A stretch of DNA of 64,000 nucleotides, taken from the NCBI RefSeq assembly GCF_001426585.1, contig NZ_LMEI01000012.1:400056-464055 (forward strand), given 5' to 3'. Both the position numbers and the translations under genes were made by a program. The first letter of the stretch is position 1. Each line of letters starts with the position of its first letter. This stretch comes from Streptomyces sp. Root431. Its GTDB lineage: Bacteria > Actinomycetota > Actinomycetes > Streptomycetales > Streptomycetaceae. The notes under the pieces are model-generated. The model did not search any database, was not told the origin of the DNA, and saw nothing but the letters and a program-made list of their open reading frames with translations. Below are positions 49,327 to 59,400 of this stretch, one piece after another.

Positions 49327-51735
49327 ATGACTCAGCGGGCGAAGATCGACACGGGCGGCAGCGAGACCGAGGCGGGCGAACCGCCCGTCGTGCACCGACC
49401 GGCCGGGCTCACCTCCGCCGAGGTCGCCGAGCGGGTCGCGCGCGGCGAGGTCAACGACGTTCCCCTGCGCAGCTCCCGGTCGACCACCGACATCGTCCGC
49501 GCGAACGTCTTCACCCGCTTCAACGCCATCATCGGCGTGCTGTGGGTGATCATGTTCATCGTCGCGCCGATCCAGGACAGCCTCTTCGGCTTCGTGATCG
49601 TCGCCAACACGGGCATCGGCATCATCCAGGAGCTCCGCGCCAAGAAGACCCTCGACGGGCTCGCCGTCATCGGCGAGGCGAAACCGACGGTCCGGCGCGA
49701 CGGGGTCGCCGCCGAGCTCTCGACCTCCGAGATCGTCCTCGGTGATCTGATCGAGCTCGGCCCGGGCGACAAGGTCGTCGTCGACGGCGTCGTCGCCGAG
49801 GCCGACAGCCTGGAGATCGACGAATCGCTCCTCACTGGCGAGGCCGACCCGGTCGTGAAACAGCCCGGCGCCGCGGTCATGTCCGGCTCGTTCGTGGTCG
49901 CCGGCGGCGGCGCGTTCACCGCCACCAAGGTCGGCCGCCAGGCCTACGCCGCCCAGCTCGCCGAAGAGGCCTCCCGCTTCACCCTCGTCCACTCCGAGCT
50001 GCGCAGCGGCATCTCCACGATCCTGAAGTACGTGACGTGGATGATGATCCCGACCGCGATCGGGCTGATCATCAGCCAGCTCGTCGTGAAGGACAACGAC
50101 CTCAAGAACTCGATCGCCCGCACGGTCGGCGGCATCGTCCCGATGATCCCCGAGGGCCTCGTCCTCCTCACCTCCGTCGCCTTCGCGGTCGGCGTGATCC
50201 GCCTCGGTCGCAAGCAGTGCCTGGTGCAGGAGCTGCCCGCCATCGAGGGCCTGGCCCGCGTCGACGTCGTCTGCCTCGACAAGACGGGCACGCTGACCGA
50301 GGGCGGCATGGACGTCACGGAGCTCCGTCCCCTCAACGGCTCGGACGAGGCGTACGTACGGAAGGTGCTCGGCGCCCTGGGGGAATCGGACCCCCGCCCG
50401 AACGCCTCCCTCCAGGCGATCATCGACGCCTACCCGGACTCGGTCGACTGGCGCTGCACGGAGTCCCTCCCCTTCTCCTCGGCCCGGAAGTACAGCGGCG
50501 CGGCCTTCAGCGAGGGCAACGGCGAGGACTCGACCTGGCTGCTCGGCGCCCCCGACGTCCTCCTGTCCACCGACGACCCGACCCTCGCCGAGATCGACCA
50601 CCTCAACGAACAGGGACTGCGGGTCCTCCTCCTCGCCCGTACGGTCCACGAGCTCGACTCCCCCGAGGTCGCCACCGACGCCCGGCCGACCGCCCTCGTC
50701 GTCCTGGAGCAGCGGCTGCGCCCCGACGCGGCCGACACCCTCGCCTACTTCGCCGACCAGAACGTCGCCACGAAGATCATCTCGGGCGACAACGCGGTCT
50801 CGGTGGGTGCGGTGGCCGGAAAGCTCGACATGCCGGGCGCCGAGAACACCGTCGACGCCCGGCAGCTCCCCACCGACCGGGAGGAGATGGCGAAGGTCCT
50901 CGACGCGAACGCGGTCTTCGGCCGGGTCAGCCCGCAGCAGAAGCGGGACATGGTGGCGGCGCTCCAGTCCCACGGCCACACGGTCGCCATGACGGGCGAC
51001 GGCGTCAACGACGTCCTCGCCCTGAAGGACGCCGACATCGGCGTCTCGATGGGCTCGGGCTCGGAGGCGACGCGGGCCGTCGCCCAGATCGTCCTCCTGA
51101 ACAACTCCTTCGCGACCCTGCCGTCGGTGGTGGCGGAAGGCCGCCGGGTCATCGGCAACATCACCCGCGTGGCCACCCTCTTCCTCACCAAGACGGTCTA
51201 CTCGGTGCTCCTGGCCGTCCTGGTGGTCTGCTCGCAGGTGGAGTACCCCTTCCTCCCCCGCCACCTCACCCTGCTCTCCACCCTGACGATCGGCGTCCCG
51301 GCCTTCTTCCTCGCCCTCGCCCCCAACAAGGAACGCGCGAAGCCGAACTTCGTCCGCCGGGTCATGCGGTACGCGATCCCCGGCGGCGTCATCGCGGCGG
51401 CGGCCACCTTCACCACGTACCTCCTCGCCCGCCACCACTACAGCGGCGAGGGTGCCCTGGAGGCGGAGACGAGCGCGGCGACGCTCACCCTCTTCCTGGT
51501 CTCCATGTGGGTCCTGGCGATCATCGCCCGCCCCTACACGTGGTGGCGCCTCACCCTGGTCGCCGCGATGGGCGGCGCCTTCCTCCTCGTCCTCGTCGTC
51601 CCCTGGCTCCAGGACTTCTTCGCGCTGAAGCTGGTGGGCACGACGATGCCGTGGGCGGCGGTCGTGATCGCGGCGGCGGGCGGGGCGCTCCTCGAGCTGT
51701 CGTACCGGTGGGTGAGCAAGAGGTTCCCGACGTAG
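49327..51735 (+). CDS. P-type cation ATPase (CtpE-like)
   Basis: The 802-residue ATPase has the LTGEADPV actuator, the phosphorylation site CLDKTGTLTEGG (Asp318), GDGVNDVLALKDADIGVSMGSGSEATR, and a membrane motif IPEGLVLLTS in place of the heavy-metal CPx. PEGL-type pumps include mycobacterial CtpE, a calcium transporter. It pumps a divalent cation across the membrane, possibly calcium. C-terminal helices (FLTKTVYSVLLAVLVVCS onward) complete the pump. No heavy-metal-associated domain is present. Confidence 0.92.
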   Translation: MTQRAKIDTGGSETEAGEPPVVHRPAGLTSAEVAERVARGEVNDVPLRSSRSTTDIVRANVFTRFNAIIGVLWVIMFIVAPIQDSLFGFVIVANTGIGIIQELRAKKTLDGLAVIGEAKPTVRRDGVAAELSTSEIVLGDLIELGPGDKVVVDGVVAEADSLEIDESLLTGEADPVVKQPGAAVMSGSFVVAGGGAFTATKVGRQAYAAQLAEEASRFTLVHSELRSGISTILKYVTWMMIPTAIGLIISQLVVKDNDLKNSIARTVGGIVPMIPEGLVLLTSVAFAVGVIRLGRKQCLVQELPAIEGLARVDVVCLDKTGTLTEGGMDVTELRPLNGSDEAYVRKVLGALGESDPRPNASLQAIIDAYPDSVDWRCTESLPFSSARKYSGAAFSEGNGEDSTWLLGAPDVLLSTDDPTLAEIDHLNEQGLRVLLLARTVHELDSPEVATDARPTALVVLEQRLRPDAADTLAYFADQNVATKIISGDNAVSVGAVAGKLDMPGAENTVDARQLPTDREEMAKVLDANAVFGRVSPQQKRDMVAALQSHGHTVAMTGDGVNDVLALKDADIGVSMGSGSEATRAVAQIVLLNNSFATLPSVVAEGRRVIGNITRVATLFLTKTVYSVLLAVLVVCSQVEYPFLPRHLTLLSTLTIGVPAFFLALAPNKERAKPNFVRRVMRYAIPGGVIAAAATFTTYLLARHHYSGEGALEAETSAATLTLFLVSMWVLAIIARPYTWWRLTLVAAMGGAFLLVLVVPWLQDFFALKLVGTTMPWAAVVIAAAGGALLELSYRWVSKRFPT

Positions 51736-51759
51736 GGGGCGTGAGCCCAGGCCTAAGGG

Positions 51760-54042
51760 TCAGTCGCCGCTCGGCCGCCACGCGCGGGCCTGCCGGACGG
51801 CGACGCGGGAGGCCCAGGCCCACAGGAGCACGCCGACCGCGAGGACGACGCCGGCCGCCGAGAGGATCAGCCCTCCGGTGATGTGGGACGCGTCGCTGGA
51901 GGTGATCGGCGCCGCGATGGCGGCCGCGACCGCGGTGCCGGCGGTTCCGGCGAGGGCCAGCGGGGCGAGGACCGCCCACGCCGCACTCGTACGGAAGACA
52001 CGCAGCCCCCCGGTGAGCACGGACATGGGCGCGAGGGCGCGGCCCTGCCGCAGGAACTCCGCCATCGCGCTGAGACCCGCCGTCAGGGCGAGCACCGCGA
52101 TCCCGATCGTCCCGAACAGGGCGCTCCAGCGGCCCTGGTCACGGTTGACGGCGCCCACGGTGACATCACCCTCCCCCGGGGCGCCGACGCCCGCGCCGAG
52201 CGGGAACACCTCGTGCGACAACCGCTTGAGGGCGGGCACGGAGAGCGGCCGCCCGTCCGGCCGTACGAGGGCGAGGGTCGACGTCTCGCGGTCGCGATCG
52301 GCGGAGGCGGAGGCGGCGCGTTCCGTCAGCGCCGCGGTGCCGGCGCGGCGGATCCGCAGCGCCCCGTTCCCGTAGGAGGTCCACCGGAACAGGTCGGCAA
52401 GGCTCGATTTCTCCGGGAACCCGGCGACGCGGGTCTCGCGCGCAGGGCACGGGAGTCGCAGGGCGGTCAGGGCGGCGCAGTCGCCGTACAGGGTCGTCAC
52501 GTGGCGGTCCTCGGGGCCGCCGCCCCGGGTCGTCAGCAGGACGGCCTCCGCCTCCGGCACGCGGGCGAGGAAGCCGGCCACGGCGGACGCGGACACGGTG
52601 CCGCGGACGCCCACGGAGGCGACGCCGCGGTCCATGCGGACGCTGAGCTGCCGCGCCTCCGTGGCCTGGGACCCGAAGATCCCCTGCCACGCGACGGCCT
52701 GCATGAGCACGATGAGGGCGCCCGAGACGCCCGCGACGAGCCGGGCGGTCGCGCCGGGATGGGTGCTCGAACGCCGCCCCGCGATGAGCGTGCCGGGCAG
52801 GCCGCGCGCCCGCGCCCGGCGGGTGAGCAGGTTTCCGGCCAGGGCGGTGACGGTGGCGAGGGCGGCCGGCAGGGTCAGGACCGTGCCGACGGTGCTCGCC
52901 CAGCTGGTGAGCGTCGGCAGGACGGGCGGCGATACGAGCCCGGGTCCGTACACCGCCAGGAGGATCGAGAGCGGGCAGAGCACGGCGAGGCGGGGCAGCC
53001 AGGCGCTGCGGGAGGTGCCGCGCGGCCTGGTGCCGGACGCGCCGCGGCGGGGCGCGAGGTCCGCGAGCACGACGGTCGCCAGGACGATCAGGAAGGCCGC
53101 GAGGGGCGCGAGGACGGCGGCGGTCCAGCCGTACGCGCGAAGGTGGGAGGCGGAGAGGAGGTAGTCGGTGTGGGGGACGCGGAGGTCGTGCAGGAGGGCC
53201 GCGCCGACGGCAGCGGCACTGATCACCGCGCCGAGGGCGGCGGCAGGCCCGGCCTCGCCGACGGCGATCAGGGCGCGGTCGAGCCGTCGGCCGCCGAGCG
53301 CGGCGACGAGCGCGGTCCTGCGGTCGCGGGTGTGCGCACCGGTGCGGGCCGCGACGACGAGGAGGACGACGGCGGGCAGGACGAGCAGGCCGAGGACGAC
53401 GGACTGGAACATCCACGCGGACTTGTCGTTACGTCCACCCCAGCCCGGCTCCCAACCGGACACCATGCGTCCGGCCGCGGACGGGCCGAACCCGGTGACG
53501 ACTTCGGCGACGGCGCTGGTGTTGCCGGCGGCCCGGTCAGGGCTCAGACCGTCGCGCGGGCGGACGTAGGCGAGCCATTCGGACGGCTCGTCCAGCCCTT
53601 CCGCGCCGATCGTGCCGGCGAGCCGGCCGTACCGGTGATCGATGTCCTCCCCGGCGCCCGCCCTCCGCAGCTCCGGCGAGAGGACCGCCTCGCCCGGTTC
53701 GGGCCAGCGCTCAAGACCGGGAGGGAGCGGCGCGTCCCCCCGGAGAGGGGACACGTACACGACGCTGAACGGCCGCTCGTCGTCGAGGGAATCCGTCAGC
53801 TCGAGCCACGCCGTCGCGTCGGCCTCGCGCTGCCCGGCGGCCCTGTCGGGGGCCGATACGGGCGTCCTCGCCACTCGGCGCTCGTCCTTGCCCGCGTACA
53901 CGGCATGGACGGCGACGAGGCTCGCCAGGCCGATCCCGAGGACGAGCGTCGCGAGGAACAGCGCGACGAACCGCACGCCTCCCGCCTCGGTACGCCGGCC
54001 CGCCGCGCGCCCGACGGCGAGGAGCCGCCGCGCGAGCGTCAT
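51760..54042 (-). CDS. FtsX-like ABC transporter permease (MacB type)
   Basis: The 760-residue membrane protein has an N-terminal helix (VRFVALFLATLVLGIGLASLVAVHAVYAG), a large extracytoplasmic domain of about 170 residues, and further helical groups (SVVLGLLVLPAVVLLVVAA; ALIAVGEAGPAAALGAVISAAAVG; FGTIGIAVLALTAGLSAMAEFL; GGLILSAAGVVLAVGVLLWAWA), as in MacB/LolC-type mechanotransmission transporters. Extracytoplasmic cysteines (GDCAALTALRLPC) could be disulfide-bonded. Its ATG overlaps the LolD-like ATPase by 4 bp. It likely works on a lipid or peptide substrate outside the cytoplasm. Confidence 0.82.
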   Translation of the reverse strand: MTLARRLLAVGRAAGRRTEAGGVRFVALFLATLVLGIGLASLVAVHAVYAGKDERRVARTPVSAPDRAAGQREADATAWLELTDSLDDERPFSVVYVSPLRGDAPLPPGLERWPEPGEAVLSPELRRAGAGEDIDHRYGRLAGTIGAEGLDEPSEWLAYVRPRDGLSPDRAAGNTSAVAEVVTGFGPSAAGRMVSGWEPGWGGRNDKSAWMFQSVVLGLLVLPAVVLLVVAARTGAHTRDRRTALVAALGGRRLDRALIAVGEAGPAAALGAVISAAAVGAALLHDLRVPHTDYLLSASHLRAYGWTAAVLAPLAAFLIVLATVVLADLAPRRGASGTRPRGTSRSAWLPRLAVLCPLSILLAVYGPGLVSPPVLPTLTSWASTVGTVLTLPAALATVTALAGNLLTRRARARGLPGTLIAGRRSSTHPGATARLVAGVSGALIVLMQAVAWQGIFGSQATEARQLSVRMDRGVASVGVRGTVSASAVAGFLARVPEAEAVLLTTRGGGPEDRHVTTLYGDCAALTALRLPCPARETRVAGFPEKSSLADLFRWTSYGNGALRIRRAGTAALTERAASASADRDRETSTLALVRPDGRPLSVPALKRLSHEVFPLGAGVGAPGEGDVTVGAVNRDQGRWSALFGTIGIAVLALTAGLSAMAEFLRQGRALAPMSVLTGGLRVFRTSAAWAVLAPLALAGTAGTAVAAAIAAPITSSDASHITGGLILSAAGVVLAVGVLLWAWASRVAVRQARAWRPSGD

Positions 54043-54743
54043 GCGGACGCTCCGGAGGAGACCGGCGTCAGGGCCCCCGCCTCAAGCCGCAGCGCGCGGT
54101 CGGCGCGCTCGGCGATGCCCGGATCGTGGGTCACGACGAGCAGCCCGCAGGGGTGACGCCGGGGCAGGTCGAAGAGCAACTCGGCCGTACGGTCCCGGGT
54201 TTCCGTGTCCAGGGCGCCGGTCGGCTCGTCGGCGAGCAGCAGAGCGGGCTCGTTGATCAGGGCCCGGGCCACGGCGGTCCGCTGCCGCTCGCCGCCGGAC
54301 AGCTCCTCGGACGTCGCCGCGTCCGGCACGCCGAGTTCGCCGAGGAGCGCCTGCGCCCGCTCCCGCGCGCGGTGCCGATCGGTGCGGGCCAGCAGCGCCG
54401 CGAGGACGACGTTGTCCAACGGACTGAGTTCCGGAAGGAGTTCACCGAACTGGAAGACCATGCCGACCGACCGGGCCCGCAGTTCGGCGAGTCGCCCGGA
54501 CCGCAGCCCGACGATGTCGGTACCGGTCACCTTCACCGATCCCGCCGCGGGCTTGATCAGTCCGAGCACGCAGGACAGGAGCGTGCTCTTGCCCGATCCG
54601 CTCGATCCGGTCACGGCGACGGATTCACCGGCCCTCAGGGTCAGGGAGAGGTCGGTGAACAACTCCCGTGCTCCGAGGGAATGCGTCAGCCCCTCGATCT
54701 CCAGGACGGGCCGTAAGGATTCCGTGCCGTGTGCGGTGGCCAC
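54039..54743 (-). CDS. ABC transporter ATP-binding protein (LolD/MacB type)
   Basis: The 234-residue ATPase has Walker A TGSSGSGKSTLL, the signature ELSGGERQRTAVARAL and Walker B ALLLADEPTGALDTETRDRTAELL. The sequence matches LolD/MacB ATPases that power FtsX-type permeases. It is the first gene of the pair, overlapping the permease gene by 4 bp. The start lies at 54743, after a GGAGGACCGC site. Confidence 0.92.
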   Translation of the reverse strand: MATAHGTESLRPVLEIEGLTHSLGARELFTDLSLTLRAGESVAVTGSSGSGKSTLLSCVLGLIKPAAGSVKVTGTDIVGLRSGRLAELRARSVGMVFQFGELLPELSPLDNVVLAALLARTDRHRARERAQALLGELGVPDAATSEELSGGERQRTAVARALINEPALLLADEPTGALDTETRDRTAELLFDLPRRHPCGLLVVTHDPGIAERADRALRLEAGALTPVSSGASA

Positions 54744-54977
54744 TCGCGGTCCTCCTGAGCGCAGACGGAATCCGTCACGCTCGCACGACGGAATTCCCCC
54801 TGCAACGACGCGCAGGAATGTCCGTCACATCAACCGCCAATCGGCACAGCCGGCCTCCGGGCCACGGCTGCGGAACGAACCGCGCCACCCGGACCAGCCC
54901 CCAGGCCGCCCCGGACCGGGTCGGCCGACAGGCCGATGGCCGCGTGTCCTTCTCCCGACGGGCTCGTTGCCGTCGGC

Positions 54978-55214
54978 ATGAAGAAGATCATCGCCGTGGC
55001 CGGTATGGCCCTCGCCGCAGCCGCCATGTCCGCTCCCGCCCACGCCGACAACGACTCCCACTTCGGCAGCGGCGTCAACGCCGCCAACAACTGGAACTTC
55101 ACCGCCGCCGACGTCTGCGTCCAGGAGCTGGCCGTCGTCCCCGCCCTGAGCGATTGGACCGGCAACCACGCCAACAACTGCTCCAACGGCAACGTCATCG
55201 ATCACCAGGGCTAG
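54978..55214 (+). CDS. Small secreted protein with one cysteine pair
   Basis: The 78-residue product has a signal peptide (KKIIAVAGMALAAAAMSAPAHA) and a mature part of about 54 residues reading DNDSHFGSGVNAANNWNFTAADVCVQELAVVPALSDWTGNHANNCSNGNVIDHQG. The two cysteines are 25 residues apart. Spacing is chaplin-like, but the sequence lacks the chaplin GNxV repeats. It is probably a small extracellular protein of unknown role. Two hairpins follow. Confidence 0.7.
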   Translation: MKKIIAVAGMALAAAAMSAPAHADNDSHFGSGVNAANNWNFTAADVCVQELAVVPALSDWTGNHANNCSNGNVIDHQG

Positions 55215-55225
55215 AACGCCTCGCC

Positions 55226-55275
55226 TGTCCTGTCCTGTCCTGTCCCGTCCCGTCCCGTCCTGTCCTGCCCTGTCC
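55226..55275. repeat. 5-bp tandem repeat, ten copies
   Basis: Ten contiguous pentamers fit (T/C)G(T)CC, mostly TGTCC and CGTCC. The array ends in the first arm of a hairpin at 55262. Slippage-prone; no coding or regulatory role is evident. Confidence 0.9.
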
Positions 55276-55285
55276 CGGGCAGGAC
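55262..55285. terminator. Terminator hairpin after the small secreted protein
   Basis: GTCCTGCCC (55262-55270) pairs with GGGCAGGAC (55277-55285) around a 6-base loop. It lies 48 bp downstream of the small secreted protein gene. Confidence 0.65.
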
Positions 55286-55290
55286 GCACC

Positions 55291-55320
55291 CGGGCCGCGC
55301 ACGAGACCGTGCGCGGCCCG
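55291..55320. terminator. Second, stronger terminator hairpin
   Basis: CGGGCCGCGCAC (55291-55302) pairs perfectly with GTGCGCGGCCCG (55309-55320) around a 6-base loop. With the preceding hairpin it forms a tandem terminator upstream of the DUF4239 gene. Confidence 0.75.
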
Positions 55321-55492
55321 TCGCCGGCCGCCGCGCTTCCGCGCGGGACGGCGCGCCCCCTTCTGGGGCAAGGCGGGTCCTCCGTACGGAGGCGAGTGAT
55401 CGTTTCTTCTGTTGCGGACACGCCGAGGGCCGGAAGGGAAGCGGCATGTTCTCAGCACCGTTTACCTCCTCCGTCCCCGGAGGAGCCCGCCC

Positions 55493-56293
55493 GTGATCCT
55501 CGTCATCGCCGTCGCCGTCCTCGCCCTGCTCGCCGGACTCGCGGCCAACCACTACCTGCGACCCCGGCTGCTCAGCGAGGACGACGACACCGGCATGGCC
55601 GTCAAGGACCTCGTCGGCCCCCTGCTGACCCTGACCGTCCTGCTGCTCGCCTTCGTCCTCGTCACCGCCAACGGCTCCTACGGCAAGGCCGAGGTCGCCT
55701 CCCGGGGCGAGGCCCGCGCCCTGGACCAGCTCGTGGAGACCGCCGAATACGCGCCCGAGGCAGAGCGGGCGAAGATCCAGGCCGCCGCCGTCTGCTACGC
55801 CCGCGCGGTACGCACGCAGGAGTGGCCCGCCATGGCCGACGGCGAGGCGTCACGGGTCCCCAGCGTGTGGTCGACGGACTTCCGCCGGACCTTCCGCGAC
55901 CTGGAGGGCAAGCCCGTCTTCGGCATGCTGATCGCCGCCGACAACAAACGCTCCGACGAACGCGAGGAACGCCTCACCCAGGCCACCGCCAGCATCCCCA
56001 GCGCCATCCTCTGGTTCCTCCTGGCCACCCTCGCCATCACCGTGGTCGCCCTCGGCACCTGCATCCCCCGCAGGAACAACCGGGGCCAGCTGATCACCCT
56101 CGTCGTGATCACCGCGCTGCTCACGGCCACGCTGTGCATCATCCGCGACGTCGACCGCCCCTTCGGCGGCATCATCAACGTCGAGCCCACCGCGATCGCC
56201 GAAGCCGAACGCCAGGCCACCCGCGACTTCGTCGTCAACCACCCGGCCACCGAACTCCCCTGCGACGACAAGGGCAACCGCCGCGCCGTCTGA
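55493..56293 (+). CDS. DUF4239 bestrophin-like membrane protein
   Basis: The 266-residue protein has four helices in the DUF4239 arrangement: VILVIAVAVLALLAGLAA; VGPLLTLTVLLLAFVLV; then, after a soluble section with two conserved motifs (GEARALDQLVETAEYAPEAERAKIQAAAVCYARAV), AILWFLLATLAITVVALG and LITLVVITALLTATLCII. Distant relatives are bestrophin-type channels. The GTG at 55493 follows GGAGGAG. It is convergent with the sacsin-like gene. Confidence 0.8.
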   Translation: MILVIAVAVLALLAGLAANHYLRPRLLSEDDDTGMAVKDLVGPLLTLTVLLLAFVLVTANGSYGKAEVASRGEARALDQLVETAEYAPEAERAKIQAAAVCYARAVRTQEWPAMADGEASRVPSVWSTDFRRTFRDLEGKPVFGMLIAADNKRSDEREERLTQATASIPSAILWFLLATLAITVVALGTCIPRRNNRGQLITLVVITALLTATLCIIRDVDRPFGGIINVEPTAIAEAERQATRDFVVNHPATELPCDDKGNRRAV

Positions 56294-56313
56294 CGGGCCG
56301 ACCCCTTCAGCGC

Positions 56314-56366
56314 ACGCCGACGACGTCGGCCCTTGGCCACCGGCTCGGGGCCGACGTCGTCGGCGT
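56314..56366. terminator. 19-bp perfect hairpin between DUF4239 and the sacsin-like gene
   Basis: ACGCCGACGACGTCGGCCC (56314-56332) pairs fully with 56348-56366 around a 15-base loop. It lies between two convergent genes and probably terminates both transcripts. Confidence 0.85.
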
Positions 56367-56409
56367 CTGGTTCGCGGAGGTGCGTGGGGGGGGCCGGGGG
56401 GCAGGGCCC

Positions 56410-59400
56410 TCAGTCGAACCAGCGGTCCCTTGCCAGTTCCGCTGTGCGGGACGGGTCTTCCAGGAGGGCCGCCACCTCGAAGCGGCGGGGCCACTGGCCC
56501 GCCGACCAGGCCAGGCCGGCGGCCACGCCTTCCAGGGTGGAGGCGTGGAGGACCCCGTCGGGGGTGACCCGCCAGTCCAGTTCCACGCCGGCCGCGCGGA
56601 GTTCCTCGTGCTCGATGTACGAGGCGGGGGTCGCCGGGCCAAGGAGGGCGTGGACCGAGGGCGGGACCTCGTGTTCCTCGCCGACCGTCGTCACCTCCGC
56701 CTCGAACGTCTCGCTCAGACGGCGGACCTGGAGCAGTTCCGCCAGGTCGGCCGCCCGGGACGGGGCGACCGGGAGGAGCGGGGTGTCGCCCGTGAGGGGG
56801 AGGAGGTCCGGGGCGTCCGCCACCAGGGCCTCCGCCGCGTCCACCACCACCAGCTCCCCGTCCACCACCGCGCGCAGCTCGTCCGGGAGCGTGACCTGGT
56901 CCGGGTCGAGGTCCGCGAGGGCCGTGTAGAGGGCGTGGAGCTGGGGGGCCGTGACCTCGCGCTCCGGGTCCGCCAGGCGGGTCAGGAGTTCCGCCGCGCC
57001 GCCCGGTTCCTCCAGGAGCGCCGCGACCGACGTGCGCACGCCGAGCGCCCGCAGGACCTGCTCGTCGTCGAAGCCGGTCGCGTCGGCGGAGTCGTACAGG
57101 CCGGTCAGGAGCGGGTCCGAGCCTTCGGCCCGCAGGCCCGCCGGGCGGCGGCCGTCCAGGACCGGGTGGTCTCTCAGCCACCACGCCGTGTACGAGCGGA
57201 CCGTCTCCGTCGTACCGTCCGGGAGGAGGACCCGTACGGGCTGGGTGAGGGCGTCACGGAGCGGGGGCTGCGCCAGCAGCGCCAGGGCCTGCGGCCAGGC
57301 GTCGTCGTCGACCAGGTCCAGGTCCCGCACCGCCACGATCTCCGTCGCCACCGGCGGCACCGGCGACTCCGGCAGCCGGTCCAGGACGTCCTCGCACCAC
57401 ACGTCGACCGCGTCGAGCAGACCGGCGTCGTCCGGCTCCGGGTAGTCGCCCTCGCGGGGCTCGACCTCGTCCGGGTCGAGGACCAGGTCCGTCGCACGGA
57501 CCAGGGCGAAGTTGGACAGTACTCCGCAGGCCGCCAGGGGGCGTTCACCCCAGCGGGACGCCAGGTCCCCGTCGACGAAGGGCAGTTCGTCCTCTCGCAT
57601 GACCGATGCGAACGGCGAGCCCGGGAGGACCAGTTCGCCCGCCGGGGACAGTTCGCCGTCCTCGTCGGGGAGGGCGAGCGCGCCCAGCCACGGCTCCTCG
57701 CCCGGTTCGAGTTCCGCGTCCCGTACGAGCGCGAGGACCGTCTCCGCCAGTTCCTCCGCGTCCAGCGCGTCCGCGTCCTCGTCCCAGATCTCCCCCGCGT
57801 CCAGCGAGGCCGCCACCGCCGCCCGCACCTGCGGGGTCGTCAGGACCGCGCGGGGCGTGGCGGGCAGGGCGCCCAGCTTCTCCAGGAGCGGGTGCGCCGC
57901 CTCCGGGTGCGCCACCTTCAGGCCGAGGCGGGTCAGCTCGGCGGGGGTCCGCTCCTGCGGGAGCAGGACCTGGCGGGGGCCGATCGTCGTGCGGATGCGG
58001 ACGTCCTCCTCGTCGGAGTCGTTCGCGAGCGGCACCGGGAGGCCCGTCAGACGGTCCGGGTCGACGCCGGCGAGGGAGTCGTAGAGCCGCCACCACCACG
58101 TCGGGGCCCTGTCCACGCCCGCCAGCCGGTCGATCGCCTCCGTGAGGGGGACGCGGCCCACGCCGAGCGTGCGCAGCTCGGGCCGCCGCTCCAGGCCCGC
58201 CGGGAGGAGGGTCGGGAAGACCTCGGCGAGGACGTCGACGGTCTCCGCGCCCGCGCCCTCCGCGACCTCCGCCTCGATCGGGCGGAGCGCCGGGAGCTCC
58301 TCGGACGGCGCGGCCGGCGCCAGGAACGCGACCCGCGGCAGCCGGTCGAGGATCGCCTCGCGCAGCGCCCCGTCGAGCGGCCCCTTCCCCAGCGGGCCGG
58401 GGACGAGGTCGAGGGTCGCGGTCGTCACCGGGTGCCATTCGGCGAGGAGTTCGGCGTACGCGTCGGCCGCGCGCTGCACCAGGAAGTCGGTCAGCGGACC
58501 GGGCGCCGGGTGGCGCCGCGCGGTGTCCAGCGGCAGGGACGCGATGAGGAGGGCGGGGATGCCCAGCGGCTCGTCGGTGGGCGTCGGTGCGTGCACGACG
58601 GGCTCGGTACGGGGGTGGAGCGGGGCGCCCTCCGCGTCCACGGGTACGGCCCAGGTGACCGACCAGTGGGGGCGCAGCCGCTCCTCCACCGGGCGGTCCT
58701 TGAGGAGTCCGGCGTCGAGGGGCCCGGTGTGGGAGACGGTCCGCCAGCGGTGGGTGCCGGTCGCGCTGTCGTCGATCCGTACGTATCCGTCGTCCTCGGA
58801 GCGGCGGAGGGTCCGTACGCCCTCGGCCGTCTCGACGACGATCTCCGCGAGGCCGGGGAGGGTGAGGAGCAGCGCGTCGTCGACCGATTCGAGGAGCCGC
58901 TCGGCCAGGTCGCGGGCGGCGGCGTCGCGCAGCGGGAGGACGACGACCGTGTCGTAGCCGTCGGGCGCGGTGCCCTCGGCGGGCAGCGGGAGGCGGAGGA
59001 GCGGGACGTGGCCGTCGCGGCGGCGCAGCTCGTCGCCGAGCCCGGGGCTGTACCGGGCGGACTCCGCGGCGAGTTCGCGGGCCTCCGCGAGGGACCAGCG
59101 GACGCCGCCGTGGCGGCCGAGGACGGCGGGCTCGTCGGTCACGGCGAGGACGGCCGCGAAGCCGACACCGAACCGGCCGACGGCCCCCGGACCCTGCTCC
59201 CGCTTCGCGGACGCGCGGAGCGTCGACAGCGACTCGGCGCCGGTGGCGTCCAGCGGGGCGCCGGTGTTGGCGGCGGCGAGCATCGCGGGGCTCTCGTCGT
59301 CCGCGGGGTGGAGCGTGAGGCGGAGGCGGCCGGTGACGCCGGCGCGGTGGGCGGCGTCGGCGGCGTTCTGGGCGAGCTCGACGACGAGGCGGTCGCGGTA

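Noticed and set aside
54978..55214. Chaplin or rodlin identity for the small secreted protein.
   Set aside because: It has a signal peptide and a spaced cysteine pair, but the characteristic chaplin/rodlin repeats are missing.
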